Of a stretch of DNA of 64,000 bases, positions 48,134 through 55,360 are shown in pieces. Source of the DNA: Bifidobacterium vespertilionis. Its GTDB lineage: Bacteria > Actinomycetota > Actinomycetes > Actinomycetales > Bifidobacteriaceae. Where the stretch lies: contig NZ_RZNZ01000004.1 of NCBI RefSeq assembly GCF_008698145.1, forward strand, positions 62,001 to 126,000, given 5' to 3'. The notes under the pieces were generated by a model. That model did not search any database. It worked only from the letters and a program-made list of their open reading frames with translations, and was not told the origin of the DNA. A program made the position numbers and the translations under genes. Within the stretch, counting starts at the first letter, position 1. Each line of letters opens with the position of its first letter.

Positions 48134-49747
48134 CTACTTGAGCGCCTGGGCGCGCTCGTAGATGGTCTGCCAGATGTCGATGTCGCGCTGCAGGCCAAGA
48201 TCGTTCATGTGCTGCACGTAGGCGTCCCAGCCCTCATCCACGCCGCCGTCCTTGAGCCAGTTGGCGAAGATCGTGGGCGCGTAGCCCCAGATGATCGCAC
48301 GGTCGTTGGAGAGGGTCTCGGACTCCTCATCGTTCGAGGCGGCGTAGATCGGGAAGCGGTTGGCATCGATGTCGCCCAGGTTCTCGCGCTGGGAGGCATA
48401 GACCTCCTCGGCCTCCTTCAGGGCATCGACGTCCTTGGCGCCCTCGATCTTGAGGTTGTTGTTGAGATAGCCGGTCATGTAGTTGAGGCCGAGCCACTGG
48501 GTCTTCTTGGTGCTGAAGACCGACTCGTCGACCTTGTAGGAGTGGTCGCCGGTCTTGGTGACGGTCTTGCCGATCGCGCCGTAGGTCTCCTCAATGGAGG
48601 TCTCCTCGCTGTACAGCTGGTTGGCGATCTTGTACAGGGCCTCCTTGACCTCGGGGGCGGCCTTCTTGGAGATGGTGAAGCCGTCGCCCTTGAAGCCCTG
48701 GACCTCCTGGCTCAGATCGGCGTAGACCTCGGAGTCGCTCATGTCCTCGGTGGCCTTGGGCCACGGGATGGCCACGTACTGGTCGGACAGCGAGGAGAAG
48801 GTGAGGGCGGAGTCGGTGATGGTCAGGCCCACCTTGGCGGTCTTGCCGTCGGACTGAACGTTGGCGTTGTACTTGGTCTCGTCGGAGATGTACTCGGCCG
48901 GGTAGAGATCCTTCTCCACCAGCGTGTGCATGTACTTCATGACCTCCTTGAAACGGTCGTCGGTCAGGAAGTTCTCCACCTTGCCGTCCTTGACGTAGGC
49001 GCCGAAGTTGCGGGCCTCGTGCGAGAACTGGGTGGGGATGCCCACGGAGTTGAGGAAGGCGAAAACGCCCTGCCAGGCGAGACCGGTGGTCTGCATGGCG
49101 CGGAAGGTGGCGGGGATCTCGTCGGCCTCGCCGTTGCCGTTGGGGTCCTGGGTCTTGAAGGCCTCGAGCACGGCCGTCAGCTCGTCCCAGGTCTTGGGGA
49201 CCTGCAGGCCGAGCTTGTCCAGCCAGGCCTTGTTGATGAACAGGTGGACGCGGGAGTTGGAGCCGAACTCGCCCTTGTGGCGCGGGATGATGTAGATGTC
49301 GCCGTCGGTGGACTCGACGGCCTTGCGGGCGTCGGGCTCGGCTTCGAAGAAGGCCTTGACATTGGGCATCTCGTCCAGATGGTCGTTCAGATTCTCGAAG
49401 TAGTCGTAGGAATTGGTTTCGCGCGGGTAGTAGAAGTTGAAGGCGCCGTCCGGCACATCGCCTGCGGTCAGGGTGGTGGGGCGCTTGCGGTTCCACTCGT
49501 TCTGCGGTGTGAGGTTCCACTTGATCGTGCAGTCGCAGGCCTCCTGCAGACGCTGGGTCCAAGTCATGTTCTCCATGTCGTCCCACGTGGTCTGGGAGAC
49601 CATCTGGATGTTGACGATGACCTTGCCGTTGGCGTCGTACTCGGCCTTCTTGGCACCGCTGCTGTTGCCGCAGGCGGCCATGGGGACGACGGTGGCCAAA
49701 GCCAGCGCGGCCGCGAGGGCCCGCTTCACCGTTTTGTTACTACGCAT
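48134..49747 (-). CDS. Extracellular sugar-binding lipoprotein of the ABC transporter
   Basis: A 537-residue family 1 solute-binding protein. A signal peptide ends in a lipobox with the acylated Cys26 (PMAAC), so it is tethered to the outer face of the membrane. The mature part has the two-lobe sequence pattern of LplA/YtcQ proteins (TAGDVPDGAFNFYYPRET, LFINKAWLDKLGLQVPKTWD). It heads the operon with the two permeases. The location opposite pectin enzymes suggests oligogalacturonides or related fragments as ligand; this is inferred. Confidence 0.92.
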   Translation of the reverse strand: MRSNKTVKRALAAALALATVVPMAACGNSSGAKKAEYDANGKVIVNIQMVSQTTWDDMENMTWTQRLQEACDCTIKWNLTPQNEWNRKRPTTLTAGDVPDGAFNFYYPRETNSYDYFENLNDHLDEMPNVKAFFEAEPDARKAVESTDGDIYIIPRHKGEFGSNSRVHLFINKAWLDKLGLQVPKTWDELTAVLEAFKTQDPNGNGEADEIPATFRAMQTTGLAWQGVFAFLNSVGIPTQFSHEARNFGAYVKDGKVENFLTDDRFKEVMKYMHTLVEKDLYPAEYISDETKYNANVQSDGKTAKVGLTITDSALTFSSLSDQYVAIPWPKATEDMSDSEVYADLSQEVQGFKGDGFTISKKAAPEVKEALYKIANQLYSEETSIEETYGAIGKTVTKTGDHSYKVDESVFSTKKTQWLGLNYMTGYLNNNLKIEGAKDVDALKEAEEVYASQRENLGDIDANRFPIYAASNDEESETLSNDRAIIWGYAPTIFANWLKDGGVDEGWDAYVQHMNDLGLQRDIDIWQTIYERAQALK

Positions 49748-49840
49748 CGTTGTGTTCCTTTCCCTGTTTTCCTTGTGGCGTCCTCGCCAGTGATCGGTTC
49801 AGCTACGAACCTCTCTTGGTTTCAGATTTTATCAGGTTTT

Positions 49841-49856
49841 AAGTAAAATTTTATTC
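49841..49856. promoter_or_regulatory. Candidate operator upstream of the binding protein
   Basis: AAGTAAAATTTTATTC contains the perfect palindrome TAAAATTTTA and shares AGTAAAATTTT with 57252-57262, the gap before the second LacI gene. It lies about 95-110 bases upstream of the binding-protein start and 175 bases before the first LacI gene. Confidence 0.4.
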
Positions 49857-50030
49857 GTTTGTTGTCATGATTTTCATCGATTCGGCAGTCTGCAATCGTT
49901 CTACCAAGCCTACCGGCCACAAAACCACGGCACCTCGGTCCTTATTCAGCAGATATTTACCATCACCCCGAAAGATGACAGAAAACTTTTCCTTCCGTTG
50001 CACGGAAACTCTTTTATATACTGGATTCCC

Positions 50031-51059
50031 ATGAAGCAATCTCTAGGAGCACCCCACGGCCGCACGCGACTGCAGGACGTGGCCAAGGCGGCCAACGTCT
50101 CCATCGCCACGGCGTCGAAGGTGATCAACGGGCGGACCAACGTGGCCAGCGACACCCGCGAGCGCGTGGAGCGGGCCGTGCGCGAGCTGGGATACATCAA
50201 GGCCAAATCGGGGGACGATGCGGCATCGGGCGTGATCGAGGTGGTGTTCACCGCGCTGGACCACTTCTGGGTCACGGACGTGCTGCAGGGCATCTCGATC
50301 GTCACCGAGGAGCAGGAGGCCCGATTGGAGGTATCCGCCGATGCAGCGGACACCTCATGGGTGGAGCGCGCGATCGTCAACCAGTTCCTCGGCGTGATCG
50401 CCGTGATGCCCAGCCCGGACGCCGATCTGACCGCAAAGCTCGCCGCCCGTCGCATCCCGTGCGTGCTAGTGGACCCGTGGGGCAATCCCCCCGCTCCCGG
50501 CGTACTGTCCGTGCAGACCGATTTCTGGTCCGGCGGGCTGATCGCGGTCCGTCATCTGGTGGGCATGGGCCATCGCCGCATCGCCACGATCACCGGACAG
50601 ACCTCGGAGATGCGCGCGAACGCCCAGCTCGACGGGTTCGGCAGCGGATTGGACGAGGCCGGCATCCCGCGCGACGATCGCATGGTGGTCCGAGCGGCGG
50701 CCTCGTGCGGACGCGGGCGCGAGGCGGCGATGACGCTGCTCACCATGCCGGAGGGCGAGCGGCCCACGGCGATCGTGGCGCAGACCGATCTGATCGCCAT
50801 GGGCGTCTACCAAGCCGCATGGGAACTGGGCCTGCGCATCCCGGACGATCTGTCCGTGGTGGGATACGACGACATCCGCCCGGCGCAGTACATGACCCCG
50901 CCGCTGACCACGGTGGCCCGCCCGATGAACCGGATGGGGCAGATGGCTGCGCAGATGATCTTCGACTACCGCTTGGAGGACGAGCCGGTCGACGGCCGCA
51001 TGATCGCCCCGCCCGTGCTGGTGGAGCGCAGCAGCGTGGCGGCGCCGAAGATGATCTGA
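50031..51059 (+). CDS. LacI-family regulator 1 of the pectin locus
   Basis: A 342-residue regulator with helix-turn-helix TRLQDVAKAANVSIATASKV, hinge (INGRTNVASDTRERVE) and a sensor domain (GMGHRRIATITGQ, SVVGYDDIRPAQYMTPPLTT). It is divergent from the binding-protein operon, which it probably represses. Its recognition helix is nearly identical to that of the regulator at 57346, and the two are clear paralogs. ATG 50031 is preferred over TTG 49998. TATACT ends nine bases before the ATG, so the mRNA may have almost no leader. Confidence 0.9.
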   Translation: MKQSLGAPHGRTRLQDVAKAANVSIATASKVINGRTNVASDTRERVERAVRELGYIKAKSGDDAASGVIEVVFTALDHFWVTDVLQGISIVTEEQEARLEVSADAADTSWVERAIVNQFLGVIAVMPSPDADLTAKLAARRIPCVLVDPWGNPPAPGVLSVQTDFWSGGLIAVRHLVGMGHRRIATITGQTSEMRANAQLDGFGSGLDEAGIPRDDRMVVRAAASCGRGREAAMTLLTMPEGERPTAIVAQTDLIAMGVYQAAWELGLRIPDDLSVVGYDDIRPAQYMTPPLTTVARPMNRMGQMAAQMIFDYRLEDEPVDGRMIAPPVLVERSSVAAPKMI

Positions 51060-51143
51060 CTCACGCGCGCGCCGCGGCCGAGGCGGGCTGCCTCCATCGC
51101 GGGCTGGCCGCCCATCCGCGAGCTGATCGCCTCGGCCGCTCCT

Positions 51144-52901
51144 CTACGCCGTGATGGGCCGGTATGTGAAATGCCGGAAGGTAGCGGCGGTGGCGTTGCG
51201 GACGTTCTGGTCCACGCAGTCCAGCGCGATGAAATCGCCGGTGAATCCGCCGGCCAGAAATCCGGCATCCACATCCTTGGCCACCACACGCGGTTCCGCT
51301 GGGCCGGCGGAACCGGCTGAATCGACGAGACCATCATCCGTCACCAGGAAGTCGGCGAGCGCGCCGCGGACACGCATCGTCAGCCGGCCGGATCCGCTCC
51401 ACGGCTGGAAGTCGCCCACCAGGGAGAATTCGCCGTTGCGATCCTCAAGCAGCCCGATCACCGGATTGCCGTCGAAGTCGCAGGTGGCGGCCAGGAACAG
51501 GTATCGGGTCACGTCCAGATACAGCAGCATGCCGGCCGCGTTGAGGAACATGCCGGGCATGTATGCCATATCCACGCAGGCTTCGAAATCATGATCCGTG
51601 CGGCGGATGCCCACCAGATGCTGGTCGAAGCCGGACCGGGGCGAGGCGCCGCCGCGGATGACGAACGCACCTTCCTGCGCGCCTTCCTGCGCGCCTTCTT
51701 GCGCGCCGCCACTCTGTGCCGCGTTGCCCTGTGCGCTGCCGCACGTCAGCCAGTCGCCGGGCATTTCGCGCAGGGTGTTCCAGTGGACGGGATCAAGGGA
51801 GAGGGCGGTGAAGTCGTCGTGGAAGGCGAGGCGGGATGGGGAGGTTAAGGATCCTTCGACGTCGGCCTGACGGCCTTTGCTCAGGATGACAGGGGAAGAG
51901 GTTTGACGGGCTTTGTTCAGGATGACGGGAGCAGACTGCGGGACGGGGACGTCGACGGCCGGGTGATGGCCGCCATGGGCGAGCCGCAGCCAACCATCGT
52001 CCGTCCATTCCACGCGCTGCAACGAGGTTTCGCGGCCCAGCGGCGCGGGACGGGGAGCAACGGCCACCGACCCCTTATCCGGCAGAGGACGGGTCATCAG
52101 ATGGGCCATATACCAATCGCCGCTGAACGACTCCACCAGGGATCCATGCCCCGCGCACTGGAACGGCAGGGCGGGATCGTCCTTGGAAGTGAGCAGCGGC
52201 GTGTTCGGATCGGCCTCGTATGGGCCCCAGATGGACCGCGAGCGCGTCACGGTGACCTGATGGTTCCATCCGGTGCCGCCCTCGGCCACGATCAGGTAGT
52301 ACCACCCGTCGCGCTTGTAGATCTGCGGGCCTTCGGTCTTGTCCGCCTTGGTGCCGGTGAACACCTTGCGAGGTTCACCCATGAGCGCGAAGGTCTCCGG
52401 GTCCATGCGCTGGATCACGATCCCGCCGGCATGCTCCACCTCGGGACCGAGCGGCAGGCGGTAGTCGAGGATCTTATGCGCGTAGTACATGGATCCGTCG
52501 TCGTCGAAGAAGATGGTCGGGTCGAAGCCGGCGCCGTTCAGGTACACCGGATCGGACCACGGGCCGTGGATGTCCTCGGCCCAGGTGATGTAGTTGTACG
52601 AATCCTTGTAGGGGCGGGACACGTTCTTCGCATCGGTGTAGACAAGGTAGTAGCGGCCGTTGTGCCAGCACATCGAGGGGGCCCAGATCGATCCGCCGGC
52701 CGGATTGCCTGCCAGCGCGGCCATGCGAGGGGAATCGAGGATGGACGTTTCATAGCGCCAGTGCGCCAGATCGTCCGAAGCGTAGACACGCACACCGGGC
52801 ATCCACTCGAAGGTGGAGACGGCGATGTAGTAGCGCTCGGCGTCGCGGAAGATGCACGGGTCGGGATTGAATCCGGGGAGCACCGGGTTGTGAATCATCA
52901 T
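51144..52901 (-). CDS. GH43-family glycosidase 1 with a repeat-derived linker
   Basis: A protein of about 585 residues, without a signal peptide. The N-terminal five-bladed propeller carries the GH43 acids: Asp in FNPDPCIF (base), Asp in GAGFDPTIF (modulator) and Glu in TEGPQIYKRDGWYY (acid). The C-terminal beta-sandwich (about 360-585) is the GH43 C2-like xylosidase domain. Between them residues 326-352 are translated from the GTCATCCTGAG...GGATCCTTAA repeat. Further on, the linker has a QEGA triplet repeat coded by 12-base tandem units (51669-51710). Family members act on arabinan, xylan or galactan side chains. The start was taken at the first of two ATG codons giving MMIHNPVLPGFNPDP. Confidence 0.9.
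   Translation of the reverse strand: MMIHNPVLPGFNPDPCIFRDAERYYIAVSTFEWMPGVRVYASDDLAHWRYETSILDSPRMAALAGNPAGGSIWAPSMCWHNGRYYLVYTDAKNVSRPYKDSYNYITWAEDIHGPWSDPVYLNGAGFDPTIFFDDDGSMYYAHKILDYRLPLGPEVEHAGGIVIQRMDPETFALMGEPRKVFTGTKADKTEGPQIYKRDGWYYLIVAEGGTGWNHQVTVTRSRSIWGPYEADPNTPLLTSKDDPALPFQCAGHGSLVESFSGDWYMAHLMTRPLPDKGSVAVAPRPAPLGRETSLQRVEWTDDGWLRLAHGGHHPAVDVPVPQSAPVILNKARQTSSPVILSKGRQADVEGSLTSPSRLAFHDDFTALSLDPVHWNTLREMPGDWLTCGSAQGNAAQSGGAQEGAQEGAQEGAFVIRGGASPRSGFDQHLVGIRRTDHDFEACVDMAYMPGMFLNAAGMLLYLDVTRYLFLAATCDFDGNPVIGLLEDRNGEFSLVGDFQPWSGSGRLTMRVRGALADFLVTDDGLVDSAGSAGPAEPRVVAKDVDAGFLAGGFTGDFIALDCVDQNVRNATAATFRHFTYRPITA
51845..51926 (-). repeat. GTCATCCTGAG element inside GH43 gene 1
   Basis: On the minus strand two heads (GTCATCCTGAACAAAG and GTCATCCTGAGCAAAG) precede the tail GTCGAAGGATCCTTAA. 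The copy is in frame and codes for part of the interdomain linker. Confidence 0.8.
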
Positions 52902-53045
52902 GCGCACCACGCTAGAGCCTGCGGGATGCCGGCCGCCGGACTACCCGCCACTCATGCACAAACCCGCCAAATTCTAAACTTTTCGAGGCTTTCAGTACCA
53001 TCCCCTGAGCAGGTCGCCAACGTCATCCTGAGCGATCCACCCGCT

Positions 53046-53173
53046 GTCATCCTGAGCGCTGAGCCGTGAAGCGGACAGCCCGGTGGGCTGTCCGTAGGCG
53101 AAGGGAGCCGCCGCCAAGGCAGCGACGGTCCGGCTCAGCCGGACACCGAGGGGCGGAGTCGAAAGATCCTTAA
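53046..53173 (+). repeat. Long three-hairpin form of the GTCATCCTGAG element
   Basis: The head is GTCATCCTGAGCG, the tail GGCGGAGTCGAAAGATCCTTAA. Between them lie GGACAGCCC-GGT-GGGCTGTCC, an imperfect GCCGCCGCC-AA-GGCAGCGAC and TCCGGC-TCA-GCCGGA. It is close to 90 percent identical to 55996-56125, which lies inside a GH43 gene. Confidence 0.8.
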
Positions 53174-53184
53174 TGTGCGCAAAG

Positions 53185-53225
53185 TTAAGGATCCTTCGAC
53201 TCCGCTGCGCTCCGCTCAGGATGAC
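53185..53225 (-). repeat. Short GTCATCCTGAG element
   Basis: Head and tail of the element without the three hairpins, in reverse orientation next to the long copy. Confidence 0.75.
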
Positions 53226-53266
53226 GAGGACTAATTCCGCTCCGCTCAGAATGAGCGGAGATTTTG

Positions 53267-53336
53267 CAAACTGGGCAGGCTGGTATTTCTGGAGGCCGAT
53301 TTGGGGGTCCAGAAGCCCGGATCTGCCCAGTTTGCG
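53267..53336. repeat. CTGGGCAGATC repeat family, copy cluster 3
   Basis: CAAACTGGGCAGGCTGG forward (53267-53283) and CCCGGATCTGCCCAGTTTGC reverse (53317-53336) face each other across 33 bases. Confidence 0.7.
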
Positions 53337-53379
53337 GGCTCTGGGGATGCGGATTCAGGCGCGGGCTCGGGTTGGCGCG

Positions 53380-53560
53380 TGTCACAGGGTGCGAAAGGTG
53401 CGTCACGGGGTGCGAATGGCGTCACGGGGAGCGGTCGCGCCGGGTGACGTGGTTTGGGAGGGCTTGCGGCAGTAGGGCTCCGGGACGGCGTCACGGGGGG
53501 CGGTCGCACCCTGTGACGCGCCTCGCGCCGAGTGACGGTGGGGTCGCGCCCGGTGACGGG
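53380..53560. repeat. GTCACGGGGTGCG repeat set
   Basis: At least four forward units (GTCACAGGGTGCG, GTCACGGGGTGCG, GTCACGGGGAGCG, GTCACGGGGGGCG) and several reverse ones (CGCCGGGTGAC, CGCACCCTGTGAC, CGCGCCGAGTGAC, CGCCCGGTGAC) occur within 180 bases. Confidence 0.7.
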
Positions 53561-53650
53561 GAGGACGATTGGTTCCGTCATCCTTGAGCAGCCCGGTCGT
53601 TCTGGGCAGCCCCGGTCGTCCCTGTTGCCGTCCTGAGCGATCCGCCCGCT

Positions 53651-53752
53651 GTCATCCTGAGCGGAGCGAAGGATCCTTAACTTCCTGCACTATGCCTCCG
53701 TGCGAAATGACGAAGGATCCTTCGACTCCGCTACGCTCCGCTCAGGATGACC
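53651..53752. repeat. Facing pair of short GTCATCCTGAG elements
   Basis: A forward short copy (53651-53680) and a reverse copy (53711-53752) can pair through GAAGGATCC and GTCATCCTGAGCGGAGC. Confidence 0.7.
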
Positions 53753-53952
53753 GGGAGTTAATTCCGCAGCGCTCAGGATGACCGGGGAGCCAATTCCGCT
53801 TAACGGCTCGGCGACCAGGACGACAGGGACCGGCACACACCAGTTGGCAACAATCATGACAATCGTCAGCTTTCGCGGATACCGTGGAATCGTTTGCAGC
53901 AGTTCCATCCCCTTTCGACAACGTACATCAGCAACGTACAAAGGAGTACCGC

Positions 53953-55197
53953 ATGAGCGACATCGCTTCCATCGTCCGCAACCATACCATGGCCATCCGC
54001 GAGCCGAACATCCCCGAGCGCCGCGTGGTCGCATCCCTCTATCCCACCATCCAGGACGCGGTCGATTACTGCGCCGGGCATGGCGGCGGCACGGTCGTGG
54101 TGCCGGAAGGCAGCTGGCATTCCGGCCCGATCCATTTGTCCAGCAACATCAACCTGCATGTGGAGACGGGCGCGACGATCGAGTTCACGTCGAAGCGCGA
54201 GGCATACCTGCCTGCGGTGTTCACCCGCTGGGAGGGCACCGAATGCTACAACTACTCCCCGCTCATCTACGCGAAGGACTGCCATGACGTGGCGATCACC
54301 GGCGACGGCACGCTCAAGGGCAACGGCATGGACTGGTGGGACTGGAAGACCGACCAGATCGGTGGGGCCAACCGCCTGTACGATCTGGCGGCGACCGGAA
54401 CGCCGGTGGAGCAGCGCATGTTCGGCACCGAGAAGGACGCGCTGAGGCCGTCGTTTGTGCAGTTCGTGAACTGCAGCAACGCGCTGATCGAGAACGTTGC
54501 GATCGAGGAGGGTCCCATGTGGACCATCCACCCCGTGTACTGCGAGGATGTGATCATCCGCGGCGTGCGCGTTGAATCGATCGGCCCGAACGTGGACGGA
54601 TGTAACCCCGACTCCTGCCGCAATGTGCTGATCGAGGGCTGCCGGTTCAACACCGGCGACGATTGCGTGGAAATCGACTCGGGCCTCAACGAGGACGGCT
54701 GGCGCGTGAACCGGCCGTGCGAAAACATCGAGATCAGCCATTGCACGATGATCGGCGGGCATGCGGCCATCGCGATCGGATCGATGGTCTCCGGCGGCGT
54801 GCGCAACGTGTACGCGCACGACTGCACGATGGCGGCGGTGGAACGCGGCGTGCACATCAAGTCGATGCGTGGCCGCGGCGGTTTCGTGGAGGACGTGCTG
54901 CTGGAGAACCTGACCATCAAGGCCGTGCGGCATGAGGCGATCCGATTCAGCATGTTCTACCAGATGAGCACCGTGACGCCGAAGACGACCACGCCCACCA
55001 AGCTGCGTCGCATCACGCTGCGGCACATCACCGGCTCCGGGGCCGCCGCCGCATTGGAGTTCGCGGGTCTGCCCGAGGAGCCGCTGCGCGACATCACGCT
55101 CGATTCCGTGTACATGACCGCCGGCGAGTCGATCCGCTCCTCCGACGTGCTGGGACTGTATATGCGCGACGTCCAGCTCACGTCTGAGGCGCAGTAG
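53953..55197 (+). CDS. GH28-family glycosidase 1 (polygalacturonase-like)
   Basis: A 414-residue right-handed beta-helix enzyme. The GH28 residues are visible: Asp220 (NPDS), Asp236 and Asp237 (TGDDCVEID), His270 (GGHAAIAIG) and Arg298/Lys303 (RGVHIKS). No signal peptide is present, so it is predicted to work in the cytoplasm, cutting galacturonate from imported oligomers, probably as an exo-enzyme. The ATG at 53953 follows AAGGAG at the right spacing; an upstream in-frame ATG at 53884 has no such site. It is the only enzyme of the locus on the plus strand. Confidence 0.9.
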   Translation: MSDIASIVRNHTMAIREPNIPERRVVASLYPTIQDAVDYCAGHGGGTVVVPEGSWHSGPIHLSSNINLHVETGATIEFTSKREAYLPAVFTRWEGTECYNYSPLIYAKDCHDVAITGDGTLKGNGMDWWDWKTDQIGGANRLYDLAATGTPVEQRMFGTEKDALRPSFVQFVNCSNALIENVAIEEGPMWTIHPVYCEDVIIRGVRVESIGPNVDGCNPDSCRNVLIEGCRFNTGDDCVEIDSGLNEDGWRVNRPCENIEISHCTMIGGHAAIAIGSMVSGGVRNVYAHDCTMAAVERGVHIKSMRGRGGFVEDVLLENLTIKAVRHEAIRFSMFYQMSTVTPKTTTPTKLRRITLRHITGSGAAAALEFAGLPEEPLRDITLDSVYMTAGESIRSSDVLGLYMRDVQLTSEAQ

Positions 55198-55216
55198 AGG
55201 AGCGACGATCCGAATT

Positions 55217-55326
55217 ACGGGCTGCGCGGGCCGTTTTCGGCGATTCGCAGCGCCATCGGGCCGAAAATCGCGCGAAAAACGGCCCGATGACGCTGCGAAT
55301 CCCGGATTTCGGCCCGCGCAGCCCGT
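55217..55326. repeat. Large inverted repeat between GH28 and GH43 genes
   Basis: Arms 55217-55263 and 55280-55326 (47 bases each) are about 87 percent complementary around an AT-rich 16-base loop (AAAATCGCGCGAAAAA). It lies between two convergent genes and could stop transcription from both sides, although it is far longer than a usual terminator. Confidence 0.75.
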
Positions 55327-55360
55327 ATTTTGCGCGTATTTTGCGCGCCAAACCCTGTGC

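Larger units (their letters stand above)
52902..53952. other. 1-kb non-coding repeat region
   Basis: No gene is supported between the GH43 gene and the divergent GH28 gene. The region contains long and short GTCATCCTGAG elements (53046-53173, 53185-53225, 53651-53680, 53711-53752), one pair of CTGGGCAGATC units (53267-53336) and a set of GTCACGGGGTGCG units (53380-53560). Promoters of both flanking genes must lie near its ends. Confidence 0.65.

Noticed and set aside
46946-49846. 966-codon open frame on the plus strand opposite the transporter genes
   Set aside because: It mirrors three well-supported minus-strand genes and consists of Val/Gly/Leu/Asp-rich sequence typical of the antisense of high-GC genes. 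The same holds for long frames at 20252-22198, 34272-37961, 42199-45213 and 5609-7030 on the plus strand.
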